Below, one piece after another: positions 7,934 through 16,216 of a stretch of DNA of 51,802 nt. Source of the stretch: Leptospirales bacterium (GTDB lineage Bacteria; Spirochaetota; Leptospiria; Leptospirales; Leptonemataceae); contig JAIBBN010000018.1 of NCBI GenBank assembly GCA_019694655.1, forward strand, positions 1-51,802. Reading direction: 5' to 3'. A program made the position numbers and the translations under genes. The notes under the pieces are model-generated. The model was not told the DNA's origin. It searched no databases and worked only from the letters and a program-made list of their open reading frames with translations. Each line of letters starts with the position of its first letter. Within the stretch, counting starts at the first letter, position 1.

Positions 7934-9379
7934 ATGACGACAATCTGTGCGGGCCATTCCATTACCGGCCCTGTGAAGTCGACCATTCAAATTCTTTTTG
8001 TATCTTTGCTGATCGCGGCGGCTGGCGGCGTGGCCGGCGCCTGCAAGAAAAGCGAACCAATTGGCCTGCTTTTCGTCGTTGGCGATCGCGCTCCGGTTTT
8101 CTCTGCTCCGGAGGTAGTGCGCAACCCGCAGCAGCTTTTGCAGCGCGGTCAAAGCGCCGTGGTGCTTGCCCAGCGCGTCGAGGATGATCGCGCCGGCGAT
8201 CGTCGTCTCTGGTATCGGGTGCGTGTGGGCGATCGCGAGGGATACGTTGCCTATGATGAAACCCTGATCCGGAACAATGTGATGGCCCTGATCAACGTAA
8301 GCGAAGCGCAGGTGGCGCTGGTTACAGGCGACAGCCTCCGTTTGCGCAGCGGGCCGACGTTGCGCTCCGGCGTGGCCGCTACGCTGCGTCGCGGCGATGT
8401 GGTCGATGTGCTGATGGAGGGTTCGCTGCCACAAACCATCGAGAACCGGCGCAGCATCTGGCTGAAGGTGCGCAGTAAGAACGGCATCGAAGGCTTTGCC
8501 TTTGCCGGATTTCTGGAACGAGCGCCGGCGGCAAATGCCGCCGAACTGGCCAGCTTTGGCGGCATGCAGGGCTTTCAGATCACACGCGGCTTTGTCTGTA
8601 TTACCGGCGTCAGTCCGCGCTACTTTGGCAATCCAGCCCTGGGCACGCCGCCCGACGCTACGCTGCAGACTGGCTGCGGACTCAATCAGGTCAGTTCCCT
8701 GCCTGCGCCTGGGGAATGCGCGCAGGTCAGCGCGGTGGCCGCGCACCAGAATATTAAGTACTACAGAATAGATGAGGCGATAGGCAATGAGTATGGTTGC
8801 GAGGGCGGACGTCTGGCCTGGGTTTCACAGGAAGACGCTGAGTTCACCGACAACCTTACCGCTTATGACCAGCAGCATAACGGCAATCCGGAACTCTCGC
8901 CGCAAATGCAGGCTGTAGTCGCTTACCTGAATGGCAGCGGCGCTCAGCTAATTCCTTCCACGGCAAAACTGGCGGCGCTGGATGTTCCAGAGGGACAGCC
9001 GGTACAGCTCTACAACCTGAGCGTCGATGTCCAAGGCGAACAGTACCGCGGAACACAGTCCTTTCTGGTCAGCTGTGAGAATCAGCAGTGCAAAACCATT
9101 GGCTACTTTGAGGGCGGCAGGACCTTTGCCTATGACGGCGTGTTGTATCTGGTGACCAGCTACAGCGAGCGCGCCGAGATGAGCATCGCAGTTCGCCGCT
9201 ACCACAACGGGGAATTCCAGCAGATCGGAGAGCTGTACAGTTCGGAGGAGCCGGAAATCGAGGCGCCCCTGATCCACATTAGCGGCTGGGACGAAAGCAG
9301 CAATCAGGTCAGTCGAATCAGCTACCGTGTCGAAGGCGACCATCTGACGCGAGTTGCCGCCGAAGGCGGCGCGCAATAG
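7934..9379 (+). CDS. SH3b-domain lipoprotein
   Basis: 481 residues. A hydrophobic segment and lipobox VAGAC (Cys37) predict a lipoprotein. At least two bacterial SH3-like repeats follow: about residues 45-115 (WYRVRVGDREGYVAYDE) and 120-195 (DSLRLRSGPTLRSG followed by IWLKVRSKNGIEGFAFA). The second half has no recognised domain but contains several Cys. SH3b domains usually bind cell-wall or protein ligands, so an envelope location is likely. The gene follows the cytochrome by 23 bp, and another SH3b gene follows directly. A GTG at 7973 is an alternative start giving a shorter leader. Confidence 0.78.
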   Translation: MTTICAGHSITGPVKSTIQILFVSLLIAAAGGVAGACKKSEPIGLLFVVGDRAPVFSAPEVVRNPQQLLQRGQSAVVLAQRVEDDRAGDRRLWYRVRVGDREGYVAYDETLIRNNVMALINVSEAQVALVTGDSLRLRSGPTLRSGVAATLRRGDVVDVLMEGSLPQTIENRRSIWLKVRSKNGIEGFAFAGFLERAPAANAAELASFGGMQGFQITRGFVCITGVSPRYFGNPALGTPPDATLQTGCGLNQVSSLPAPGECAQVSAVAAHQNIKYYRIDEAIGNEYGCEGGRLAWVSQEDAEFTDNLTAYDQQHNGNPELSPQMQAVVAYLNGSGAQLIPSTAKLAALDVPEGQPVQLYNLSVDVQGEQYRGTQSFLVSCENQQCKTIGYFEGGRTFAYDGVLYLVTSYSERAEMSIAVRRYHNGEFQQIGELYSSEEPEIEAPLIHISGWDESSNQVSRISYRVEGDHLTRVAAEGGAQ

Positions 9380-9401
9380 CAGGCGCAAAGCTTTCATCGC
9401 C

Positions 9402-10949
9402 ATGGAGGGACTGCACTTCATCCTGCGCTATCCGGAGCGCCTGCCGCGGCTGCCTGCTCTGCTGCGCTTGCTTGGCCTGGTTGGTCTGATTGCGTTGCCC
9501 TTCAGCTCCGGCTGGCGCAGCGAGAGCGGCCAACAGCAGCTGCGTCTTGGCGGCGGTCTGCGCATCGTCGGCAACATCGAAGAGCGACAGTCCTACGGGG
9601 AAGCCTGGGGCTACGAGGCGCTGGACGTTGAACTGCAGGGCGCCGCGCCCGATCTGGTGCAGATTCTGGATGATGAGCTTCCGCTGCGCAAGGCGCCTTC
9701 GGCAAATGCGGAGCTGGCGCGCGAGGATGCAGTTCTGCGCTACCAGTTTGCGCTACTGCACGAAGGCCGCGGCGCCTGGAAACAGATAGAACTGCTCAAC
9801 GGCGACGAAGGCTGGATCTATGGCCGCTGTAGCAACGACCTCAGTCAGCTGCGCGGCGGGCGGCTGCTGGTGCGCAGCGTCGATGTGCAATCTTTTGGTC
9901 CGCACTACCAGTACTCCTGGCGAGGCGTGGCGGCGCTGCCCTTTGCCCTGCTGAGCCTGTGCAACGTGGTCTGGATTCCGCTCCTGCCGGCGCTCTTGCT
10001 CTGGCCCTGCTTTCGACTGGCCTGGTTGGGCGGCGTCTTGCTCAACTGGCTGCACGCGCTCATCTTGCAAAAGCACAACAGCGATCTCTTACATTTTCTT
10101 GCGCGCTGCGACCTGTTCGGCTCCAAGCTATTGCTTTCGATCAGCGGCCTCTGCGGACTGACGCCGCACCTGGACCTGCACAGTGCGGAACGCGCCCGCT
10201 ATCCCTTTCGGCTCTACTACGATGTTCCAGGCGATGCCTCGCGCCTCTCGAGCTTCCTGCGATTGGTCTTGCCCCTGGCTTTACTGGCGCTGGCCTACCT
10301 GTGCACTCGACTCTCTTCGATGTTGTGGCCGGCGCACGGCGAGCTGCTGGGCAAAGTCATTCTGATCGCCCTGCCGGCCCTGGCCCTGGTTGTAGCGGCG
10401 CTGTGCATCCTGGCGCTCTGGATCTCCGTGGCTATTGGCGGACGCGCCTGGCGACCGGCCGGCGACGCATTGTTCACGCTGGCGCAGATTGGACTGGCGC
10501 TCGCGGCGCTGATTGCCGGTCTGAGCAAGGCGCCTGGCTCTCTGCGCGCCTGGTTCTCTGCGCCGACAAAGGCCAGCGGCGGCGAGGCGCAGGCCGAAGA
10601 TATCGATCCACAGAACGCAACGCGTATGGAAATCAGCCTGCCAGCGCTCTGGCTTTTGCTCCTGTCCACCGGCGGTCTGTATTTCTTCTTATGGCTGGGA
10701 CGCACGCTGAAGATCCTTGGCGAAGACGTCTTTGGCAGCATCACGATTGCCCTGCTTGGTCTGGGCCTGCCGCTCAGCTTTCTTTTGCCGCGTTGCTATC
10801 GGCGCAGCGAGCTCTTGCTCAAGTCCGCGCCCGGCTGGCTTTTCGAGGCCTTGCTTGCGCTGCCTGGCTTGAATGTACTGCTGGGACCGCTCATCGTTCA
10901 ACATCAAATCAACTACTATGCGCGTCTGCGCGCTCGCAGCGGCGGCTGA
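9402..10949 (+). CDS. multi-pass membrane protein with SH3b-like domain
   Basis: 515 residues. A first membrane segment (about 20-38) precedes a periplasmic SH3b-like domain (ELPLRKAPSANAEL, then WKQIELLNGDEGWIYGRC). After it come roughly eight further hydrophobic segments between about 165 and 495, such as LVLPLALLALAYL and IALLGLGLPLSFLL. No transporter or enzyme motif is recognised. ATG 9402 is preferred over a TTG at 9354 that would overlap the preceding gene. Sharing SH3b architecture with its upstream neighbour, it probably belongs to the same envelope function. Confidence 0.75.
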   Translation: MEGLHFILRYPERLPRLPALLRLLGLVGLIALPFSSGWRSESGQQQLRLGGGLRIVGNIEERQSYGEAWGYEALDVELQGAAPDLVQILDDELPLRKAPSANAELAREDAVLRYQFALLHEGRGAWKQIELLNGDEGWIYGRCSNDLSQLRGGRLLVRSVDVQSFGPHYQYSWRGVAALPFALLSLCNVVWIPLLPALLLWPCFRLAWLGGVLLNWLHALILQKHNSDLLHFLARCDLFGSKLLLSISGLCGLTPHLDLHSAERARYPFRLYYDVPGDASRLSSFLRLVLPLALLALAYLCTRLSSMLWPAHGELLGKVILIALPALALVVAALCILALWISVAIGGRAWRPAGDALFTLAQIGLALAALIAGLSKAPGSLRAWFSAPTKASGGEAQAEDIDPQNATRMEISLPALWLLLLSTGGLYFFLWLGRTLKILGEDVFGSITIALLGLGLPLSFLLPRCYRRSELLLKSAPGWLFEALLALPGLNVLLGPLIVQHQINYYARLRARSGG

Positions 10950-10960
10950 CCGTTCCAGTT

Positions 10961-11026
10961 TTTTGCCAGGCGCCGCCCGTACTTTTGCCAGGCGCGCTGA
11001 CAATTTTTGCCGCCGTAACTCGCCAG
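10961..11026 (+). repeat. three TTTTGCC motifs at exact 22-bp spacing
   Basis: TTTTGCC occurs at 10961-10967, 10983-10989 and 11005-11011. The first two copies extend to a 13-bp identity, TTTTGCCAGGCGC. The 22-bp period is about two helical turns, so the copies face the same side of the DNA. They lie between the membrane-protein gene and hsp20, where an operator or upstream element would be expected. No CIRCE element (TTAGCACTC-N9-GAGTGCTAA) is present. Confidence 0.5.
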
Positions 11027-11126
11027 CAGCGGGATTTATTGTTGATTTCAATGCCTGAGGAGAGGCAGTCCGGAAGGGAATCGCGCCCGTTGCTGGATTT
11101 CGGGCGGCTGATTCAGGAGCCGGTTA

Positions 11127-11606
11127 ATGGACATGAAAGAGCTTTTTCCCTGGAAGCGGGAGAAGGGTTGGCCCTTCGATGAATCGTTTTCATCCCTGCA
11201 GAAGGAGATCGGACGGGTTTTCGACGACTTCACGCGCGGCCTTGATGTACGCGGGCGCAGTATGCTGCGGCATTTCGATCCCAAGGTCAATGTCAGCGAA
11301 AACGACAAATGCATTCGCGTCACTGCCGAGCTGCCAGGTCTCGACGAAAAAGACGTTGAGGTGCACGTAAACGATTACTCGCTGAGCCTGCGCGGCGAGA
11401 AGAAGTTTGAGAAGGAAGAAAAGGATGAGGAGCATCATGTAATTGAACGCTCCTACGGCTCCTTTCGCCGGGTAATCCCCTTGCCGGAGGGCGTGGAGCG
11501 CGAAAAGATCAAAGCAAGCTTCAAGAAGGGCGTGCTGACAGTGGAAATTCCCAAGTCGGCCAAAGTTCAGGAATCGGCGCGCAAGATTGATGTGAAATCA
11601 GAGTAA
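11127..11606 (+). CDS. small heat-shock protein, Hsp20 family
   Basis: ATP-independent holdase chaperone of the cytoplasm. The 159 residues contain a full alpha-crystallin domain (about 50-145): FDPKVNVSENDKCIRVTAEL, the LPGLDEKDVEVHV strand, YGSFRRVIPLPEGV and the conserved FKKGVLTVEIPK near the end. The N-terminal arm is aromatic-rich (FPWKREKGWPF), as usual for oligomer assembly. CAGGAG about 7 nt upstream supports the ATG. The gene stands alone on its strand behind the 22-bp repeat, which may regulate it. The C-terminal IXI motif is not clear. Confidence 0.93.
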   Translation: MDMKELFPWKREKGWPFDESFSSLQKEIGRVFDDFTRGLDVRGRSMLRHFDPKVNVSENDKCIRVTAELPGLDEKDVEVHVNDYSLSLRGEKKFEKEEKDEEHHVIERSYGSFRRVIPLPEGVEREKIKASFKKGVLTVEIPKSAKVQESARKIDVKSE

Positions 11607-11645
11607 GCCGGCGCCGCCGCGCCTTTCGGTTCTGGGCCGCGTCGC

Positions 11646-12095
11646 TCAGGGCGCCTGCAGGGCATTGCTGGCATTGCTCTGAGCGATGGCTGCCAGATCA
11701 AAAACGGTAGCGCGCATAACCACATAGTCGCCGGCATTGATGGTGAGCGGCGCAGCACAGATGCGATCCGTTGTGCCGGCGGTTACGCTGCTCTGTCCGG
11801 GCTTGGCTTCGATGTAGCGAATGCCGGCGGTCGTGGTCAGCAGATTGAGCGCTCCGCAATCAACGCCGCTGCTTGCGGCCTGCGCCGCCGTAGCGCTGGC
11901 TCCGGTAAACAGCCGATAGCCAATGAATCCCAGCTCCGCGTTTTGCGCCTGGACCTGGATCAGATGTCCGCTGCCCTCGCGCGTAATGGACATCAGGATC
12001 GGCGTGTTGATAATGTTGTCTTCTGCGGAAAAATTGGTGCAGGCGGCAAGCCAGACGAAGACGGCGGCGGCCGCAGCGCGAAGCCAAAGGTTCAA
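11646..12095 (-). CDS. small predicted lipoprotein
   Basis: 149 residues with a short, typical lipoprotein signal: NLWLR, an Ala-rich hydrophobic core, and lipobox LAAC. The mature part has a short beta-rich region (ELGFIGYRLFTGAS) and two Cys; no family is recognised. The start is uncertain: TTG 12095 overlaps the upstream stop as TTGA and gives a textbook signal length, while GTG 12107 or GTG 12128 would lengthen the leader. It is the last gene of the leftward four-gene operon and is probably coupled to the HAD gene. Downstream it converges on hsp20. Confidence 0.66.
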   Translation of the reverse strand: MNLWLRAAAAAVFVWLAACTNFSAEDNIINTPILMSITREGSGHLIQVQAQNAELGFIGYRLFTGASATAAQAASSGVDCGALNLLTTTAGIRYIEAKPGQSSVTAGTTDRICAAPLTINAGDYVVMRATVFDLAAIAQSNASNALQAP

Positions 12096-12856
12096 TAGAT
12101 ACCGCACATCTGTCGCAAGAACATCCACAGCTTGCCTGCAGTACTGGAGTAGGGCGTTGGCAGCCGCCAGATTGTCCAGCCTGATTTGGCGCCAAGCTCG
12201 GCGAAGCCAGGCGAGGGATTGACCAGCGTTGCTTCGCTGGCCAGTTGCAGCATCGGCAGGTCCGCTGAACTGTCCGAATAGGCGCGCGCCGCCAGCGGCG
12301 TCGAAGGCGACCGCGCAGCGTGTTGTGCGATCTGCGGGAATTGTGCGGCCATGGCCAACAGCTTTTGCTCACGCTTGTTGTTCGGGCCCGTTACCAGCGG
12401 CAGTCGCGGCAGCGGATCAACAAGTTCGACGGCCGTGGCGTAGTAGTAGTCAAAGCCAAGCGCTTCGGCGATTGACTCGACGTAGATATCCGGACTTGCT
12501 GTGTTCAAGACCAGGGCGTAGCCAGATTGTTTCAGCTCTTGCAGTTCTTGTGCGGCGCGCGGATACAGTCGCATCACGACCTCATCGCGAACAAAGTCGC
12601 GCGCCAGTTGTTGCAACTCGGTCGGATGCAGGCCATGCAGATGTGAAAGAAAAGCGCTCTTCAGTTGCAGCAGGGAGCGCAGTCGTAGCAGATGTAGAGC
12701 GCTGTAGAGCAGCGCCAGAAACAAAAATACGATACGCCCGCCGCGCTTCTTCAACGAATAGTTGGCAAACAGAAAGATCGTATCGTGTGGCAGCAGGGTG
12801 AAGTCGAGATCAAAGAGGGCCAGCGGCCGTCGCTCCGCTTTTGCACTTGCGGCCAT
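12092..12856 (-). CDS. HAD-IB family phosphatase (SerB-like)
   Basis: 254 residues. Motif I is FDLDFTL with the nucleophile and acid Asp pair; motif II Thr lies in LVLNTAS; motif III Lys is in the NNKREQKLL segment; motif IV is YSDSSADLPML. A helical cap with a hydrophobic stretch (IVFLFLALLYSALHL) separates motifs I and II, as in the HAD-IB subclass that includes phosphoserine phosphatase and CicA-like proteins. The substrate is not predictable. The ATG at 12856 overlaps the upstream stop by one base (TGATG), indicating translational coupling; the TTG one codon earlier is rejected. Confidence 0.87.
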   Translation of the reverse strand: MAASAKAERRPLALFDLDFTLLPHDTIFLFANYSLKKRGGRIVFLFLALLYSALHLLRLRSLLQLKSAFLSHLHGLHPTELQQLARDFVRDEVVMRLYPRAAQELQELKQSGYALVLNTASPDIYVESIAEALGFDYYYATAVELVDPLPRLPLVTGPNNKREQKLLAMAAQFPQIAQHAARSPSTPLAARAYSDSSADLPMLQLASEATLVNPSPGFAELGAKSGWTIWRLPTPYSSTAGKLWMFLRQMCGIY

Positions 12857-13830
12857 CAATGCGACTCCTGACGCATGAATTCCCAGGTATCGCGCAGCGT
12901 TTGATCCAGACTCAATTGCGGCTTCCAGCCCAGGGCTTCCAGGCGCGCCGCTGATCCAATGCGCGAGTTTACGGCTTCCGGCCGCAACAATGCCGTATCG
13001 GTTTCGGCGCGCAGCATCGCTCCGGCGGCGTTCAGACAGGATTGCAGGAGTTGTTCGATGCTCACGCCTCTTCCGGAGCAGATGTTGTAGACCTGGCCGT
13101 CGGCGCCTTTTTCCAGCAGCGTTACGTAGGCGCGAGCAACGTCGCGCACATCGGTAAAATCGCGCACTGCACGCAGCTCGCCGGTGCGAATGACGCTTTC
13201 ACCGGCCGCAGCAGCGGCCGCGATGCGACGGAAAAAAGCCGGCGCCGCAAATTCATCGCGCTGTCCCGGGCCCAGATGGTTGAAGGGTCGCGCCGACAGC
13301 GTCTGCAGTCCAGGCGCGCGATAGAAGGAAACCAGTTGCTCGGCGCTCCATTTGCTGAGCGCGTAAGGACTTTCCAGACGGATCGGCGAATCTTCGCGCA
13401 GCGGCAGCTCCTCGGCCGAGGGCGTGCCATAGACATCGCTGCTGCTTACATAGAGGAATCTGCCCTGCCAGCCCAGATCGCGCGCCGCTTCCAACAAGGT
13501 CGCCGCCGAGAGCGCGTTGTTGCGAATGGCCGAGGCCGGGCTCTTCCAGCTATCGGGCACAAAGGCGTTGCCGGCCAGATGGATGATGTGCTGTGGCTGC
13601 TGGCGCTGCAGGATTTCGCGCGCCGATTGCTGATCGCTGAGACTGTCTTGATCAATGGCCACGCTGGCCAGCGCCGCACCATCGTAACCGGGCAGCGCCT
13701 GGCGCGAGCTGCTATCGAAGCGTCCGCGCCGATCGATGCCACAGACGCTGTAGCCCTGGCGTAAGAGTTCCACAGTCAGAAAGTAACCGACGAAGCCATT
13801 GATGCCGGTGATCAGCGCCCGTCCTTTCAT
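12856..13830 (-). CDS. NAD-dependent epimerase/dehydratase, GDP-6-deoxymannose reductase-like
   Basis: Extended SDR of 324 residues. The Rossmann signature is ITGINGFVG (8-16), the active-site SSSDVYG is followed by YALSKWSAE (YxxxK), and RPFNHLGPGQ resembles the substrate loop of GDP-4-dehydro-6-deoxy-D-mannose reductase (Rmd). VRDFTDVRDVARAY and VYNICSGRGVSI are also typical of that branch. It would act on a nucleotide sugar for surface polysaccharide. The ATG overlaps the stop of the TIGR01777 gene by 4 nt. No GDP-mannose dehydratase is in the window, so the exact substrate is open. Confidence 0.84.
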   Translation of the reverse strand: MKGRALITGINGFVGYFLTVELLRQGYSVCGIDRRGRFDSSSRQALPGYDGAALASVAIDQDSLSDQQSAREILQRQQPQHIIHLAGNAFVPDSWKSPASAIRNNALSAATLLEAARDLGWQGRFLYVSSSDVYGTPSAEELPLREDSPIRLESPYALSKWSAEQLVSFYRAPGLQTLSARPFNHLGPGQRDEFAAPAFFRRIAAAAAAGESVIRTGELRAVRDFTDVRDVARAYVTLLEKGADGQVYNICSGRGVSIEQLLQSCLNAAGAMLRAETDTALLRPEAVNSRIGSAARLEALGWKPQLSLDQTLRDTWEFMRQESH

Positions 13831-14753
13831 TGGCGGCCGCCAAGGATCGATTGCAGCGCCCCGTCCAGTTCCGGATAACGAAAGTTGAAACCGGCGTCCA
13901 GGGCGCGTTGCGGAGAGACGCGCGCACTGTCCAGAAGCAGCGAAGACATCTCGCCCAATGCCAGGCGCAATGCGCCCTCTGGAATCGACGGCAGCAACAG
14001 GGGACGGCCCAATCGCGCTGCAAGAGCGCTGGTCAGTTCGCGGTTGCTGCAGCTCATCGGCGCAGTACAGTTGTAGACGCCGCGCCAGCTTTCGTCCTGC
14101 AAGGCGCGAAGGATCATCGCCGCGACATCTGCGCTGTGTACCCAGCTGATCTGCTGGCTTCCCGAACCAAGCGGCGCGCCGACAAAGTAGCGAATCGGTT
14201 GCATCATCTTCTTTAAGGCGCCGCCGCCAGCGTCGAGTACGACGCCGATTCTTAGAATCACCGTACGAATGCCCAATTGCTCAAAGCGAAGCGCAGCCTT
14301 TTCCCAGCGCTGGCAGACCTCTGCCACAAAGCCCTTGCCCGCCGGACTCTCTTCGGTGAGCAGCGTTTCGCCGCCGTTGCCGTAGTAGCCGATAGCCGAA
14401 GCAGCCACCAGCGTGCGCGGCAAATCACGGGACTCTTCGAGCTTTTGTAGAATGAGCTCATGGCTTTGCACGCGGCTTTCCAGAATCTCCTGTTTGCGTC
14501 GCGGCGACCACTTGCGATCCGCAATGCCCGCGCCTGCCAGATTTACGATGGCATCGACCTGATTCAGCGCATCCGGGTTTAGAAAGCCGCGCTCCGGGTC
14601 CCAGTAGTAACGTTCCTCGTCCGTATTTTGAGGCTGGCGGCTGAGCAGCCGCGGATGGAGTCCATTTTGCTGCAGCAGCGGCCACAGGGCGCGGCCAATC
14701 AAACCGCTTCCGCCGGCGATCAGGATTGCTCGCTGCTTCTTGGTTACGGCCAT
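13827..14753 (-). CDS. TIGR01777 family SDR (YfcH/SDR39U1-like)
   Basis: 308 residues. N-terminal nucleotide-binding motif GGSGLIGRAL (14-23), then the family hallmarks IVNLAGAGIADRKWSPRRKQ, SAIGYYGNGG and the ISWVHSADVAAMI segment; the C-terminal 50 residues match the DUF1731 tail with LLDSARVSPQRALDAGF. The function of the family is poorly known; an NADP-dependent oxidoreductase is expected. It is the first gene of the leftward operon whose next member overlaps it by 4 nt. Confidence 0.9.
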   Translation of the reverse strand: MAVTKKQRAILIAGGSGLIGRALWPLLQQNGLHPRLLSRQPQNTDEERYYWDPERGFLNPDALNQVDAIVNLAGAGIADRKWSPRRKQEILESRVQSHELILQKLEESRDLPRTLVAASAIGYYGNGGETLLTEESPAGKGFVAEVCQRWEKAALRFEQLGIRTVILRIGVVLDAGGGALKKMMQPIRYFVGAPLGSGSQQISWVHSADVAAMILRALQDESWRGVYNCTAPMSCSNRELTSALAARLGRPLLLPSIPEGALRLALGEMSSLLLDSARVSPQRALDAGFNFRYPELDGALQSILGGRQ

Positions 14754-15224
14754 AGTCCGGGGCCAGCCAGTCTGGACGGCGCAAAGTCCAGCGTCAGCCC
14801 AAAAAAGCTGGCAGCAGCCCGGCGACCTCGACGCTCGAGGCCGCCGCGGCTGGCGCCAGTTTCAGCGTTTGTATAGTGCGGTTGCCAGGGGACTCGTACG
14901 TTGCGACCAGCGGCAGGGCTTGCTGCAAATTCGAAGCAGTTGTTTGAGGTCGCCATCCCGCGTTTTGCGCCGGGAACCATTGCAACTGCAAGGATCGAGC
15001 ATTCCTGGTCAAACAGTCGCCAAGCCCTCGCCGCGTATTGCCATGCCAAAATCCATTTGAATCTAAACCACCTCCTGTCCGCCAACGCGCTAAGCTGACG
15101 AAAACGATGCTGCGACGATGGAGATGATCCTATCATTGTGAAAAATCAGTTAGCGGGCAAAAATAAGTTACGATTTCAAGGGTCTTTGCTCGTCCCATGC
15201 TAGTAGAGATTTAGAGGCGATAAA
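14754..15224. other. 470-bp gap with no confident gene
   Basis: On the minus strand a perfect ribosome-binding sequence AGGAGGT (15076-15070) precedes, by 13 nt, an ATG at 15056 that opens only a 15-codon peptide ending at 15009. A different minus frame is open from about 15133 to 14794 without a canonical start before 15012, and its second half has plausible codons. A broken small gene is possible. The right end presumably holds the marR promoter, but I cannot name boxes. Confidence 0.35.
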
Positions 15225-15686
15225 ATGGCTGCAAAATTCAAAGGAAGCGCGCGCGATCGAGTTGTTCTGGATAGTTATGTAAAGCTGATTCGCGCCAGTG
15301 GATCGGTGGAGCGCGACATGGCGCGGGCAGTTGCCTCCGCCGGCTTGACCCACGGGCAGTTTGCCGTGCTGGAAGCGCTCTACCACGTCGGGCCAATGAG
15401 CCAGACCGACCTGGGACAGAAGCTGCTCAGCACCGATGGCAATATCACGCATATCGTTACCAATCTGGAAAAGCGGTCCCTGGTGAAGCGTATTCGCAAT
15501 ACGCGCGATCGGCGTTTCCTGACCGTCGAGCTCAGTGCGCGCGGTAAGAGCCTGGTGGCGCGACTTTTCCCGGCCTATGTGAAGCGCTTACGCCAGCGGC
15601 TGGAGCACCTGAGCGAGGGCGAATTGAAAAGCCTGTCCAAACTGTTGAAGAAGCTTGGCCTGGGCGGTTTGCGGCTCGCAGCTTGA
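15225..15686 (+). CDS. MarR family transcriptional regulator
   Basis: 153 residues with the standard MarR fold: dimerisation helices at both ends and a winged helix-turn-helix (about 45-110) with LTHGQFAVLEAL, MSQTDLGQKLLSTDGNIT as recognition region, and wing IRNTRDRRFLTVELSARGK, whose DxR motif is conserved. It probably binds a palindromic operator and responds to a small ligand or oxidation, which cannot be told from sequence. AGAGG lies 9 nt before the ATG. Downstream, a hairpin separates it from the next gene. Confidence 0.92.
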   Translation: MAAKFKGSARDRVVLDSYVKLIRASGSVERDMARAVASAGLTHGQFAVLEALYHVGPMSQTDLGQKLLSTDGNITHIVTNLEKRSLVKRIRNTRDRRFLTVELSARGKSLVARLFPAYVKRLRQRLEHLSEGELKSLSKLLKKLGLGGLRLAA

Positions 15687-15710
15687 CCCTGCCGACTTGA
15701 CGGTAGTGCG

Positions 15711-15736
15711 GACTGCCGGCTCACTGGCCGGCAGTC
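15711..15736 (+). terminator. 10-bp-stem hairpin after marR
   Basis: GACTGCCGGC (15711-15720), loop TCACTG, GCCGGCAGTC (15727-15736): a perfect 10-bp stem. No T-run follows, so it is either a weak terminator or an RNA structure; it ends 3 nt before the ATG of the next gene and could occlude its ribosome entry. Confidence 0.45.
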
Positions 15737-15739
15737 GTC

Positions 15740-16216
15740 ATGAAGTCCCTGCACAGCAGCGCTACCTATTTCATGAAGTGGATACTGGGTCCGGCGCTGG
15801 CGCTTGCTGGCGGCTGGGCCGCCGCGCAGTACTACCTTTGGGCTCAAGCCGGCGGCGCAATTGCGCCCATTTTTGGGGCGGTGCTGGCGATGCTGGCCGG
15901 CCTCTGGCTGCTCTTGCGACCGGCCTTCTTCTGGTTTGGCGATCGTGAAATCGAATTCGCCGCTTTCTGGCGAAGACAGCGCCAGCCGGCTACTCGACTG
16001 CGGCGCGTATCCAGCGCTGGCATTCCGATGCGCAATCAACCGCTGCGCTTGCTGCTCGATGATGGCGCCGGCGACTTCTTGCGCTTGCTGATTATTCCGC
16101 ACAGTCCCGGACCGCGCAGCGGTAGACACCCTGATGTGGAATCTTTTCTGCAATGGGCGGAAGCGCAGGGCGCCGTCGTCGACTCTGATCTCAAGCGTGC
16201 ATCGCGGCCGGGCTAG
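15740..16216 (+). CDS. membrane protein of unknown function
   Basis: 158 residues with two close membrane segments (about 12-32 and 38-60) followed by a roughly 95-residue soluble part that begins WFGDREIEF and contains basic and beta-prone stretches, reminiscent of a PH-like domain but not diagnostic. No family is recognised. The first ATG sits directly behind the hairpin with no ribosome site; an ATG at 15773 is an alternative. The gene converges on the exported methyltransferase gene and overlaps its 3' end by 4 bp. Confidence 0.6.
   Translation: MKSLHSSATYFMKWILGPALALAGGWAAAQYYLWAQAGGAIAPIFGAVLAMLAGLWLLLRPAFFWFGDREIEFAAFWRRQRQPATRLRRVSSAGIPMRNQPLRLLLDDGAGDFLRLLIIPHSPGPRSGRHPDVESFLQWAEAQGAVVDSDLKRASRPG

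Noticed and set aside
9959-11182. 407-codon plus-strand ORF over the membrane-protein gene and hsp20
   Set aside because: Out-of-frame shadow; it overlaps two genes with clear domains.
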